NCBI GenBank assembly: GCA_910588135.1 | Contig: CAJUOT010000014.1 | Span: 1 to 47,603 of the forward strand | From: an uncultured Oscillospiraceae bacterium | Lineage (GTDB): Bacteria > Bacillota > Clostridia > Oscillospirales > Oscillospiraceae | DNA length: 47,603 nucleotides | Direction: 5' to 3' | In this document: piece after piece, positions 15,694 through 25,000 of the stretch | Layout of the letters: each line of letters opens with the position of its first letter | Position numbering within the stretch: position 1 is the stretch's first letter | The notes under the pieces: generated by a model | The model's input: only the letters and a program-made list of their open reading frames with translations | What the model was told of the DNA's origin: nothing | Databases searched by the model: none | Program-made: the position numbers and the translations under genes

Positions 15694-17199
15694 TCAGATG
15701 GCGATTTTCTTCTCAAACCGGGTGGCAAGGGAGAGGATTTTCTCCTGGGTGGCCTCCTGGGCGGACAGCTCGCCGGTGACCCGCCCGTCGCACATGACCA
15801 CGATGCGGTCGGCGATGCCCATCACCTCGGGCATTTCGGAGGAGACGAACATGACGGCGATGCCCTGCTGCTTGAGCCGGTTCATCAGGTGGTAGATTTC
15901 CACCTTGGCGGCCACGTCGATGCCCCGGGTGGGTTCGTCGAAGATGACCACCCGGGAGTTCCGGGCCAGCCACTTGCCCACCACCACCTTCTGCTGGTTG
16001 CCGCCGGACAGGTTGGCCGCGTCGATCTCCACGTTGGGGGTCTTGATCTTCAGATCCTCCACCGTGCGGGCGCACACCTTGTCCTCCCTAGTTCGGCTCA
16101 CAACCCCGAACCGGTCGCACAAAAAGTCCAGGTTGGGCAGGGCGATATTCTGCCGGATGGACAGCTTGGTGCACAGCCCGTCCTTCTTCCGATCCTCCGG
16201 GGCCAGCACGATACCCGCCTGGATGGCGTCCAGCGGCCGCCGGATGGCTACCTCCGCCCCATCCAGCAGGATCTGGCCGCTCTCTTTGGCGTCCACCCCA
16301 AAAATGGCCCGGGTGGTCTCCGTGCGCCCCGCCCCCATCAGCCCGGCGAAGCCCACGATCTCCCCCTCGTACAAAGAAAAGCTCACGTCCCGCACCATGC
16401 GCCCGGCGTTGAGATTTTTCACCTCAAACACCTTTTTACCCTTTTTGCAGCTCACCCGGGGGAACTTCTCCTTAATCTCCCGGCCCACCATATAGGCGAT
16501 GATCTCGTCCAGGCTGGTGTCCTGGAAGTCCATGCGGGTGATATACTGGCCGTCCCGCATGATGGTCACCCGATCCACAATATGCTGGAGCTCCTCCAAC
16601 CGGTGGGAGATGTACACGATGCCGCAGCCCTTGGCCTTCAACTCCCGGATGATGCGGAACAGGTCGTCGATCTCCCGGGCCGTGAGGGCGGAGGTGGGTT
16701 CGTCCATGATGAGCACCCGGGCATTGGTGGACAGAGCCTTGGCGATCTCCACCATTTGCTGCTTGGACACGGGCAGCTCACCCACCACCTGCCGGGGATC
16801 CAGGTCGATCTTCAGATCGTCCAGGATGCGGCGGGCCTCCGCCTCCATCTCGCTGTTGGCCAGGGCGATGCCATGCCGCTTTTCCCGGCCCAGGAAAATG
16901 TTCTCCGCCACGGACAGGTGCCTGCACATATTCAGCTCCTGGTGGATGATGGCCACCCCCACCTCCTGTGCCAGCTTGGGGGTGAGGTCGCCGTACTGCT
17001 TTCCGAAGATCTCCAGTTCTCCCTCATCCCGCTGGTACACTCCGCTGAGCACCTTCATCAAGGTGCTCTTCCCCGCGCCGTTCTCTCCCAGCAGGGCCAT
17101 GACCTCGCCCGAGCGCAGCTCAAAGCTCACATGATCCAGAGCCTTGACGCCGGGGAAGCTCTTGCATATCTCCTTCATGGAGACAATGACGTCGTTCAT
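15694..17199 (-). CDS. RbsA/MglA-like sugar ABC transporter ATPase
   Basis: Cytoplasmic energy subunit with two ABC domains in one 501-aa chain, the normal size. Domain 1 has Walker A GENGAGKST (from G38), Q-loop HQELNM and Walker B VLIMDEPTSALT. Domain 2 has the variant Walker A GLMGAGRTE usual for this family, signature LSGGNQQK and Walker B VVIFDEPTRGID. ATG 17199 follows AGGTGAG. It is the first gene of the operon behind the promoter at 17252-17280. Its intact motifs contrast with the motif-less paralogue at 8511-9983 in the same operon, so this one is the working ATPase. Confidence 0.95.
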   Translation of the reverse strand: MNDVIVSMKEICKSFPGVKALDHVSFELRSGEVMALLGENGAGKSTLMKVLSGVYQRDEGELEIFGKQYGDLTPKLAQEVGVAIIHQELNMCRHLSVAENIFLGREKRHGIALANSEMEAEARRILDDLKIDLDPRQVVGELPVSKQQMVEIAKALSTNARVLIMDEPTSALTAREIDDLFRIIRELKAKGCGIVYISHRLEELQHIVDRVTIMRDGQYITRMDFQDTSLDEIIAYMVGREIKEKFPRVSCKKGKKVFEVKNLNAGRMVRDVSFSLYEGEIVGFAGLMGAGRTETTRAIFGVDAKESGQILLDGAEVAIRRPLDAIQAGIVLAPEDRKKDGLCTKLSIRQNIALPNLDFLCDRFGVVSRTREDKVCARTVEDLKIKTPNVEIDAANLSGGNQQKVVVGKWLARNSRVVIFDEPTRGIDVAAKVEIYHLMNRLKQQGIAVMFVSSEMPEVMGIADRIVVMCDGRVTGELSAQEATQEKILSLATRFEKKIAI

Positions 17200-17251
17200 T
17201 TGCTCACCTGTCTTTCCTGGGCATTGTGTCCTGTGGGTCTGTCTGATTTAG

Positions 17252-17280
17252 ATTATAGGCTGGGCGACGAAAGGGAGCAA
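17252..17280 (-). promoter_or_regulatory. Promoter of the sugar uptake and sensing operon
   Basis: On the minus strand TTGCTC (17275-17280) and a perfect TATAAT (17252-17257) are 17 bp apart, about 50 bp before the ATPase start. The AT-rich stretch to 17340 upstream is where an AraC-type regulator could bind. Confidence 0.65.
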
Positions 17281-17439
17281 GGGGAGCATTTCTTGATTTT
17301 GCGGGGGATTTTTATGCTCTTTTTATGAACCGGCTTGCGCATTGCCTGGGTTCTTTATGAAAAATGCATAAAAACGGAATGGTGTATTTGGACACATTGC
17401 TGTCATGGCAAACGGCAGCGACAGAAAAGCGGCCCATTG

Positions 17440-17465
17440 AAAAGGACGCTTGTCAGCGTGCTTTT
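17440..17465 (-). terminator. Hairpin after the exporter operon
   Basis: AAAAG-ACGC pairs with GCGT-CTTTT around one mismatch, 6-base loop, just after the stop of the last exporter gene. The A/U-rich stem ends make termination plausible on both strands. Confidence 0.5.
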
Positions 17466-17477
17466 CAAAAAAATATT

Positions 17478-18680
17478 TTAAGCAACTGTTCTGCCCTTTT
17501 GTCCCCAGTAAATCCCTAAAACAGCAAGAGCGGCAAAGAATATTAAAACGAAAACCGCCATCACCGGGTAATTGACGCACATTCCAAACACATTGAAACC
17601 CTTATATCCGCCGAACACCTCTTTCATCAACGTGACGTTGGCAAGCCCGAAGTCCACCAGCGCCCCAAGCCGCTGGGTCACGGTATCGCCCATTGCCGCC
17701 AGCCCCACATTCACAAACAGAATCGCAAGGCTGACCCCCGCAGTTCCCATCTGGCTTTTCATTCGGGAGGAAATCAAGCAGATGAGCAGACTATAGACCG
17801 CGCTGGTAAAAATAAGCCATGCGGCCCCGACCGCAGCAAGCTGCCAGACCTTCCAGGGGAACATGGAGCGGGCATAGGTGGGAACGGACTGGATGGCGGC
17901 GTCCCAGCCGTGGAAACTCCCATGGGGCAGAAAGCCGAACAGAAACGTGGCGGCCAGATACAGCGCGGCCACAACCGTGGAGGCGGCGAGTACGCTCAGC
18001 AGCTTTGCTGTGACGATCTTCCGCCTTCCGTTCCGGGAGCTTAAAATCAGGTTATCCATGCCGCTGGAGCGCTCTACGGCGAACACCGGGGCAATGACAA
18101 AGGTCAGCGGCACAAACAGAAGGAACTGCATCATATGCTCCCCCCAGTTGTTGAACAGGTTTTCCCACAGCAGGATATTGGCAAACTCCGGCTCCCCCAG
18201 CTCTTCCAGCCGTTCCAGGGCGGCGGACAGCTCCCGATAGTCATAGGTGTCCTGCTTCCCCTGGCTTTCCAATTCCGCAATCTTCCCTTGCAGAAGGGCA
18301 ATTCCATAGGGCTCCTCGGCACTCTCCGGCGGGGTGCCGTTCCAATAATCCTCCACCTGTTCGGCATAGGCGTGGTAGTTCACCGCCAGAATGATCTCCG
18401 GCTGGTCTTTGACGCTCCGAGCGATCATTCGCGCGTCCGTGCCGTACCGGGCGCTGACTTCCTGATAGATTTTTTCCGCTTCCGCGGCTTTTTCGCTGTC
18501 AAAGGGACCTTCCCAGCCAGCGGCTGATTCCTCGTAGGCACGGTAGCTGTCATTGCCGCCGATCAGGAACATGGTGGAGGTCAGACCGACCACGCTGTAA
18601 AGGACGAACAGGCACAGCAGCAAAAGCAGGGTTTTCTTGTTAAGCAGCAGCTTTCGCAGTTCAAATCGAAACAATGACAT
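17478..18680 (-). CDS. ABC-2 type permease
   Basis: Membrane subunit of an ABC exporter, 400 aa. ATG 18680 is used because GGGAGGTAAC precedes it; a longer frame lacks support. One helix at the N-terminus (TLLLLLCLFVLYSVVGL, about 19-37) is followed by a large extracytoplasmic domain of about 150 residues, then about five helices in the C-terminal half. This layout occurs in ABC-2 permeases of clostridial peptide or drug exporters. It starts 4 bp after the ATPase at 18685-19566, its obvious partner. It is the last gene of the MarR-headed operon. The substrate is unknown. Confidence 0.85.
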   Translation of the reverse strand: MSLFRFELRKLLLNKKTLLLLLCLFVLYSVVGLTSTMFLIGGNDSYRAYEESAAGWEGPFDSEKAAEAEKIYQEVSARYGTDARMIARSVKDQPEIILAVNYHAYAEQVEDYWNGTPPESAEEPYGIALLQGKIAELESQGKQDTYDYRELSAALERLEELGEPEFANILLWENLFNNWGEHMMQFLLFVPLTFVIAPVFAVERSSGMDNLILSSRNGRRKIVTAKLLSVLAASTVVAALYLAATFLFGFLPHGSFHGWDAAIQSVPTYARSMFPWKVWQLAAVGAAWLIFTSAVYSLLICLISSRMKSQMGTAGVSLAILFVNVGLAAMGDTVTQRLGALVDFGLANVTLMKEVFGGYKGFNVFGMCVNYPVMAVFVLIFFAALAVLGIYWGQKGRTVA

Positions 18681-18684
18681 GATG

Positions 18685-19566
18685 TTACCTCCCGGCCTTT
18701 CCAGGCAAGTAGTTGAACAAATACAGATAGGCATCCTCCAGCGTTGGTACGGCCTGTACCACGTCCGGGGCGGGCTGTGCGTCCGAAATGATGCGAACCT
18801 CCATGCGGCCGTCCTTCGCCCGGACGTTGCTGATGACAGCCCGGTTTTGATAGTCCATAAGCTGTTCGGCGGGCATCTCTGCCAGCCAGACCCGGCCCTC
18901 CATCATCTGGACATATTCTCCGCCCGTGTGGATGTGCTGGATATCGCCATACTCCATCATCATGATTTGAGCGGCGATATGCTCCACATCGGATACGATA
19001 TGGGTGGAGAGCAGCACCAGGCGGTCCTTGGCATAGGCGGAAATGATATTACGGAATTTGATCCGCTCATAGGGATCAAGGCCGGAGGTGGGTTCGTCCA
19101 GAATCAGAATTTCCGGGTCGTCCAGAAGGGCCTGGGCAATGCCCAGCCTGCGCTGCATCCCGCCGGAGTAGGCGGCGCATTTCCGTTTCAGATCGTCCCA
19201 AAGGCCGACGCTGCGGGCCAGTTCCTCGATCCGCTTTTTCGCGCGGGCTTTTTCCATCCCTTTCAGCGCCGCTGAGTATTCCAGGTAATCCCTGCCGGTA
19301 AAGTCGCCGTAAAAGCTGACATCCTGGGGCAGATAGCCGATTTTCGCCCGGTATTCATCCCCAACGGTATGAATATCCTTTCCGTCATACAGGACACGCC
19401 CATTGGTGGGGCGCAGCACATCGGCCAGTATCCGAATCAGGGTGGTTTTTCCCGCTCCGTTGGGGCCCAGCAGGCCGTAGACCCCCGCCCCCATGGTGAG
19501 GGAGATCCTCTTCAGGACTTGTTTGCTCTTGTAGTTTTTTGTGACAGCTTCCAGTTGCAATTCCAT
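18685..19566 (-). CDS. ABC exporter ATPase
   Basis: 293-aa cytoplasmic ATPase. Walker A is GPNGAGKTT (about residue 34), the Q-loop YLPQDV, the signature YSGGMQRR, Walker B ILILDEPTSGLD and the switch His in LLSTHIVSDVE. A C-terminal extension of about 90 residues with a GGEY strand is typical of ATPases paired with ABC-2 permeases. ATG 19566 follows AAGGAGGTAGTGT. Spacing of 3-4 bp to both neighbours shows it belongs to one transcript with the DrrAB-like pair upstream, so a second exporter is co-regulated by the same MarR protein. Confidence 0.92.
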   Translation of the reverse strand: MELQLEAVTKNYKSKQVLKRISLTMGAGVYGLLGPNGAGKTTLIRILADVLRPTNGRVLYDGKDIHTVGDEYRAKIGYLPQDVSFYGDFTGRDYLEYSAALKGMEKARAKKRIEELARSVGLWDDLKRKCAAYSGGMQRRLGIAQALLDDPEILILDEPTSGLDPYERIKFRNIISAYAKDRLVLLSTHIVSDVEHIAAQIMMMEYGDIQHIHTGGEYVQMMEGRVWLAEMPAEQLMDYQNRAVISNVRAKDGRMEVRIISDAQPAPDVVQAVPTLEDAYLYLFNYLPGKAGR

Positions 19567-19569
19567 ACA

Positions 19570-20418
19570 CTACCTCCTTGCCGCGGCTCCGCCGCCTCGC
19601 ATTCCTGTGGCAATCTTTATTGTTGAGAAGTCCGCCCGGTCAAATTTGCGGACGCACAGCACGAAGAAAAACGCCCCGATTAAAATGGTGATAGCCAGCC
19701 CCATCAGCGGCGTGATGACAAATCCACCCAGGTCGAACGCCATGCCCTGTGCTACCAGCTCCTGGGTGGTCAGCGTGTGGGCCTCCAGGGCGATATAGCG
19801 GAAGATAGAGGTGGTATAGGTCAGCGGGTTCAGGTAGACGATGGGCAGAAGAAAACCGGGGATGATGGTGGTGGGGATATAGGCCCCAGAGACGAAGGTC
19901 AGGGGCATCATAATCATGGAGCTGATGGTCTGGAAGGCGGGGGAGTTGCGGGAAACCGTGGCCAGAAACAGTCCAACGGCGCTGAATGTCATAGCGGAAA
20001 CCAGCATCACCGCCGCCAGCAGCACAATTTGCAGGACACCCACCCGCAAACCAAAGACAATGCCGCAGATCATGGTGACAACGCCTTGCATCGTGGCGAT
20101 GACCGCGCCAGACAGAATGTGTCCCATAGAAATCTGCGTCCGTGGAATGGGGGCCACCAGGACCTCTTTCATGTAGCCGCTGGAAATGTCGGTCAGAATA
20201 TCAGAGGAATTGTTGACGCTGACCTGGAACACGCTCATGATGATGACACCGGAAATCAGGTAAGGCATGGGGGCGTCAAGGCCGCTCATGGAGGATTTCA
20301 TCAGAAACGAAAACATCACCAGCATGAACATGGACATAAACAAGGCGCCGAATACCCGCCCCTTGCTGCGGACATAATTCAGCAGATTTCTCTGTACGAT
20401 AGCCGTAATAGGGTTCAT
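19570..20418 (-). CDS. DrrB-like ABC-2 permease
   Basis: Membrane subunit of a daunorubicin-resistance-type exporter, 282 aa with six predicted helices. The first follows a short cytoplasmic N-terminus (MNPITAIVQRNLLNYVRSKG). The family segment AVGLFLATVSRNSPAFQTIS and the following SGAYIPTTIIPGFL loop are visible. Its ATG overlaps the stop of the DrrA-like ATPase gene as ATGA, so the two subunits are made together. Function as a drug or lipid-like small-molecule exporter is a family-level expectation; the actual compound cannot be read from sequence. Confidence 0.9.
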   Translation of the reverse strand: MNPITAIVQRNLLNYVRSKGRVFGALFMSMFMLVMFSFLMKSSMSGLDAPMPYLISGVIIMSVFQVSVNNSSDILTDISSGYMKEVLVAPIPRTQISMGHILSGAVIATMQGVVTMICGIVFGLRVGVLQIVLLAAVMLVSAMTFSAVGLFLATVSRNSPAFQTISSMIMMPLTFVSGAYIPTTIIPGFLLPIVYLNPLTYTTSIFRYIALEAHTLTTQELVAQGMAFDLGGFVITPLMGLAITILIGAFFFVLCVRKFDRADFSTIKIATGMRGGGAAARR

Positions 20419-21332
20419 CCTTCTCGAATCTCCTTTCCTGTGATTGCCAGGAACACCTCGTTCAGCGTTCCGTTTTTCACTTCAAAGTCGGTGATCTCGC
20501 CCCTGTGTGCGGATAAAATTTCCAACGCCACAGGCGCTTTTTTCGTGTGGAACATCAGTTTGTTTTCGACTTTCCGATAGGGAACGTCCTGTTCTCGCAG
20601 GACGGCCTCCAGCGGTTCGGTCTGGGCGCAGGTTACGTCCACCTCTGTGCCGGTATATTGATGCTTCAAATTCTCCGGCGTGTCGTGAGCGACAATTTTG
20701 CCGTGGTCCATAATTACAACTTTGGAACAGACCTCCGCCTCGTCCATATAGTGAGTGGTCAGGAAGATGGTCATGTTCTTCTGCTTCTGGAGCCGCTGAA
20801 CGTATTCCCACACATTGGCCCTGGTCTGCGGATCCAGGCCGGTGGTAGGTTCGTCCAGAAACAGCACCTTTGGGTCATGGACCAGCCCCCTGGCGATCTC
20901 GGCCCGCCGTTTCATGCCGCCGGACAGATTGCCCACCGCCGCCCGCCGCCACTGCGTCAGCTCCACCAGGTCGAGAGCAAAGGTGATGCGCTCCCGCACC
21001 TCGCTTTTCGGCACCTTGTAGAAGGCGCAATGATATTTCAGGTTTTCTTCCACCGTCATCTGGGCGTCCAGGGTGGAATCCTGAAAGACGATGCCGATGT
21101 CCTTCCGCACCAGACCGCGTTCCCTGGAAACATCATGGCCGTTGATGGTCAGCGTGCCCTCCGTTTTGTCCAGGATGGTACACAGGGTGTTGATGGTCGT
21201 GCTTTTGCCCGCGCCGTTGGGACCTAGGAAGGCGAAAATGCTGCCCTCGTCCACGGTGAAGGAAATGTCGTCCACCGCCGTAAAATCCCCGTACCTTTTC
21301 GAGAAGTGCTCCACTTGTATGATTGGGTTCAT
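20415..21332 (-). CDS. DrrA-like exporter ATPase
   Basis: 305-aa ABC ATPase of the daunorubicin-resistance group. ATG 21332 was chosen over an upstream frame start because AGGAGA lies at the right distance. Walker A is GPNGAGKST, the Q-loop FQDSTLD, the signature LSGGMKRR, Walker B VLFLDEPTTGLD, with the switch His in FLTTHYMDEAE. The C-terminal 90 residues match the regulatory extension common in DrrA proteins. It follows the marR gene by 108 bp, a gap with a small stem (21361-21384), so it can be co-transcribed with marR. It heads a stack of two exporters. Confidence 0.92.
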   Translation of the reverse strand: MNPIIQVEHFSKRYGDFTAVDDISFTVDEGSIFAFLGPNGAGKSTTINTLCTILDKTEGTLTINGHDVSRERGLVRKDIGIVFQDSTLDAQMTVEENLKYHCAFYKVPKSEVRERITFALDLVELTQWRRAAVGNLSGGMKRRAEIARGLVHDPKVLFLDEPTTGLDPQTRANVWEYVQRLQKQKNMTIFLTTHYMDEAEVCSKVVIMDHGKIVAHDTPENLKHQYTGTEVDVTCAQTEPLEAVLREQDVPYRKVENKLMFHTKKAPVALEILSAHRGEITDFEVKNGTLNEVFLAITGKEIREG

Positions 21333-21440
21333 ATTACTGTCTCCTACTAAAAAATGAAGTCCCATGCGAGCGAACCCGCATAGGACTTATCTCTATAGAA
21401 ATCTATAGCGCCTTGGTTATTCGGTTGTCTTTTCAGGACA

Positions 21441-21866
21441 TCACCGCCAGATATCGCCCAGCTCAATGAGCTTGGCCTGGATGCGGACGTAGGCTTTCGC
21501 GTCCTCCTCGCCCAGTGCCTCCAGCATTTTTGACACCGAACGGATCATTCCAGTTCTGCGCTCCTCCACCAGGGTGACGCCCTTTTCCGTCAAGCTGACA
21601 ATGACCTGCCGGCTGTCCGCCGGGTCGGGGGTTCGCGTCACCATGCCTTGGCCCTCCAGGGATTTCAGCATGGCCGCCACCCGCGCCGTGGTCAGCATCA
21701 GCGCCCGGCTCATGTCCTTGGGATATGCTTGGTTTCCATTCGCCGCAAGATAATTTAATGCCAGAACCTCGCCCCTTGCGATTTGGGACATGGTTCGCTC
21801 CATCTTGATCTGCGGCGCGGCGGCCCGCAGGTTAATGAGCTGTATCGCCAGTTGGGTGTAGTCCAT
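21441..21866 (-). CDS. MarR-family repressor
   Basis: 141-aa dimeric winged-helix regulator. ATG 21866 is used; the longer frame would cover the promoter. The wing-helix region reads SRALMLTTARVAAMLKSLEGQGMVTRTPDPADSR in overlapping segments, the classic recognition helix and DxxDxR wing of MarR proteins. Such repressors release DNA on binding small phenolic or drug-like ligands. Directly upstream is a strong promoter with a 5-3-5 palindrome just after the -10 box, suggesting self-repression. The two exporters downstream in the same direction are the expected targets. No resistance can be claimed from sequence alone. Confidence 0.92.
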   Translation of the reverse strand: MDYTQLAIQLINLRAAAPQIKMERTMSQIARGEVLALNYLAANGNQAYPKDMSRALMLTTARVAAMLKSLEGQGMVTRTPDPADSRQVIVSLTEKGVTLVEERRTGMIRSVSKMLEALGEEDAKAYVRIQAKLIELGDIWR

Positions 21867-21894
21867 TCTATACCCGCTCTTCCTCTCCAAATTA

Positions 21895-21907
21895 CTAACT
21901 TCGTTAG
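21895..21907. promoter_or_regulatory. Candidate MarR operator
   Basis: CTAAC-TTC-GTTAG palindrome lying between the -10 box and the gene, over the expected transcription start. Binding here would block the promoter at 21910-21938. Confidence 0.6.
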
Positions 21908-21909
21908 AT

Positions 21910-21938
21910 ATTGTAGCACAGATCTTTGCTGATGTCAA
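21910..21938 (-). promoter_or_regulatory. Promoter of marR and exporter operon
   Basis: Consensus TTGACA (21933-21938) and TACAAT (21910-21915) with a 17-bp spacer on the minus strand. Confidence 0.8.
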
Positions 21939-21973
21939 TATAAAAAAACCGCACGGAAGCCCGCTGTAAACAC

Positions 21974-22002
21974 TTTCCTTTGGAACCGCGCCGTGATATA
22001 AT
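21974..22002 (+). promoter_or_regulatory. Probable promoter of the alpha-mannosidase gene
   Basis: A perfect TATAAT at 21997-22002 has a poor -35 (TTTCCT, 21974-21979) at 17 bp. It points away from the marR promoter, sharing a 60-bp divergent region, so activator dependence is possible. Confidence 0.5.
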
Positions 22003-22059
22003 AGCGCCGCGAAGCTTTGCATTCATCCGGCCAGTTCGCCGGAAGCAGGAGGGAAAAAC

Positions 22060-25000
22060 ATGGACGTGCTGAGTTCAGAGTGGCGCGATCGCGTCGCCCA
22101 CTGGATACGAACCTTAAAGCAGGACTTTTACGCGCCTCTGGGGGAGATCGGCTGGGAGGCGTTCCGCACCCGGGATCATCTGAGCTCCCGAGAGCTGGAA
22201 AGCCGTGAGTTTGTTCCGGTAAGCCCCGGCTTTACCTGGGGGGAAACCTGGGAATACTGCTGGTTCCGGGGCCGGGTGACCCTGCCGGAGGCGGCCCAGG
22301 GAAAGCGGATCGTCCTGAACCTGTCCCCCGGCGGGGAGTCCACCCTGTTCGTCAACGGCAGGAGCTTCGGGACCTACCGGGCCGACTGGGTCAGCGAGCC
22401 CCACCACTACCTGGTGGACAACGCCCTGACGGCCCAGGGGCGGGCTGGAGACTGTTACGAGGTCCTCATGGAGACCTACGCGGGGCACTATTTCCCCGAC
22501 GCGGGAGGGTGCACCACCGGCCCGGTGCTCCCCGGCTCCTACCAGGACCCCCTCACGGAGGGGGCCCGCCGAACCCTGGGGCGGTGTACCTACGGGGTCT
22601 GGAACGAGGACGCCTACCAGCTGTACATGGACGTGGACACCCTGTCCAAATTGCTGGAGGTGCTGGACAGCGCCTCTCTCCGGGCGGCCAAGGTGGCCGA
22701 GGCCCTGGAGCAGTTTACCCTGATGGTGGATTTTGAACAGGACGCGGATAAGCGGATCGCCTCCTACCGGGCGGCGTCCCGGATGCTGCGCCCGGTGCTG
22801 GAGGCGGTAAACGGCAGTACCCAGCCGGTGTTCTACGCCGTGGGCAACGCCCACCTGGATCTGGCCTGGCTGTGGCCCATGGCGGAGACCCATCGAAAAA
22901 CCGCCCGCACCTTCGCCGCCCAGCTGCGGCTGTTGGAGGAGTATCCCGATTACAAATTCATCCAAAGCCAGCCCGCCTCCTACGAGATGTGCCGGACACA
23001 CTATCCCGAGCTGTTCCAGCGGATCAAGGAGGCGGTGAAAGCGGGCCGGTGGATCGCGGACGGGGCCATGTGGGTGGAGCCGGACACCAATCTGGCAGGG
23101 GGCGAGGCCCTGATCCGCCAGCTGATCCACGGGAAGCGGTATTACAAAGAAGTGTTTGACGTAGACAGCAAGCTGCTGTGGCTACCGGACAGCTTCGGCT
23201 ATACGGCGGCCCTGCCCCAGATTCTCAAAGGCTGCGGTGTGGACTACCTGGTGACCCAGAAAATTTTCTGGTCCTATAACCAGGAGGAGCGGTTCCCCTA
23301 CCACTATTTCTCCTGGCAGGGGATGGACGGCTCCCAGGTCACCTCCTTCCTGCCCACCAACTACACCTACCAGACCCACCCCGTCGAAATCAATACGGCG
23401 TGGAAAAACAGAACCCAGGCCCGGGACTTGGACGCCTTCCTCCTGCCCTTTGGCTACGGCGACGGGGGCGGCGGGCCCACCAGGGATCATGTGGAATACG
23501 CCCTGCGCCAGAAGGATCTGGAGGGTGGCGCGCGGGTGAAGCTGGCGGGGCCCATGGAATTTTTTGAGGACATGGAACAGGCGGGCGGGCCCAAACACAC
23601 CTATGTGGGGGAGCTGTACTTTTCCGCCCACCGGGGCACCTACACCGCCCAGGCGGCCATCAAGCGGTGGAACCGCAAAAACGAGCTGGCCCTGCGGGAG
23701 ATGGAGCTGTGGGCGTCGGCGGCGGTGTGGGAGGGCTGGGCCTATCCCCTAAAACAGGCGGACGCCCTCTGGAAGCAGCTTTTGCTGCACCAGTTCCACG
23801 ACATCCTCCCCGGCTCCTCCATCGCCAGGGTGTACCAGGAGGCGGAGCGCGCCCATGAGAAAACTTTCCAGGGGGCGGAGGATATCCGGACATCGGCATT
23901 GAGGGCCCTCACCGGCGGGAGCTCGGAAGAGAATGCCGTCACCGTATTCAACTCCCTGAGCTTCCAGCGGCGGGCGCTGGTGGCGCTGCCGGATGCCTTC
24001 GGGTCGGGCGCGTGTCTGGCGGACGGAAGCCCAGTTCCCATAGCCCGGACGGAGGAGGGAGTCAAAGCCCTGGTGGACCTGCCCCCCTGCGGCGCGGTCT
24101 CCCTGCGGCCCGGAGGCAGCGCACAGCCGGTGACGGCCCCCGCCGCAACAATCCGAAAAACGGAGGCCGGATTCCTACTGGAAAACAGCCAGGTTCGGGC
24201 GTTGGTGGACGGGCGGGGCGAGGTGGTCTCCTTTGTGCTCAAGGAGAGCGGGCGGGAGTTCGCTGCCGCCCCCATGAACCGCTTCCACCTGTACAAGGAC
24301 GTGCCCCGCCGGTTCGACGCCTGGGATATCGACTCCAACTACCGCCAGCAGGAAGTCGAAGGAGCCTTTGACGTGACGGTGGACGTGGTCGAACAGGGCC
24401 TGGAGGCGGTGCTGAAGGTGACGGGGCGGATCGGCGAGTCCTCCTACACCCAGAACATCCGCCTGGCGGCGGACAGCGCCCGGCTGGTGTTCGAGACCCA
24501 GGTGGACTGGCGGGAGCTGCACCGGCTGCTGAAAGCAGCTTTCCCTGTGGCAGTATACGCAGAGAACGGGATCAACGAGATCCAATTTGGTTATATCGAG
24601 CGGCCCACCCACCGCTCCAGGCCATACGACCAGGAACGCTTCGAGGTATGCAATCACCGCTACAGCGCCCTGTGTGACGGAAGCCACGGCGCGGCGGTGC
24701 TCAACGACTGCAAGTACGGCGTCTCCATGAATGGCAGCAGCCTGGAGCTGACCCTGCTCACCGCCTCCGCGTCGCCGGAGATACGGGCGGACAACCGGAC
24801 GCATCGGTTCACCTACGCCTTCACCGCTTGGGAGGGGAGCTTCGCGGACTGTGACGTGGTGCGGCAGGGCTACGAGCTGAACGTGGAGCCGGTGACGGCC
24901 CCCGGCACCCGGGACTTCAGCCTGCTCTCCATCGATCGGGAAAATATTTTTGCCGACACCCTGAAGCCCGCCGAGGACGGCAGCGGAGACCTCATCCTGC

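Noticed and set aside
14663..17328. Long plus-strand frames opposite the permease and ATPase genes
   Set aside because: Compositionally biased antisense frames with no domain; real genes on the minus strand are unambiguous.
22114..23130. Minus-strand frame of 338 aa inside the mannosidase gene
   Set aside because: Pro/Gly/Arg-rich antisense of GH38; no start signal.
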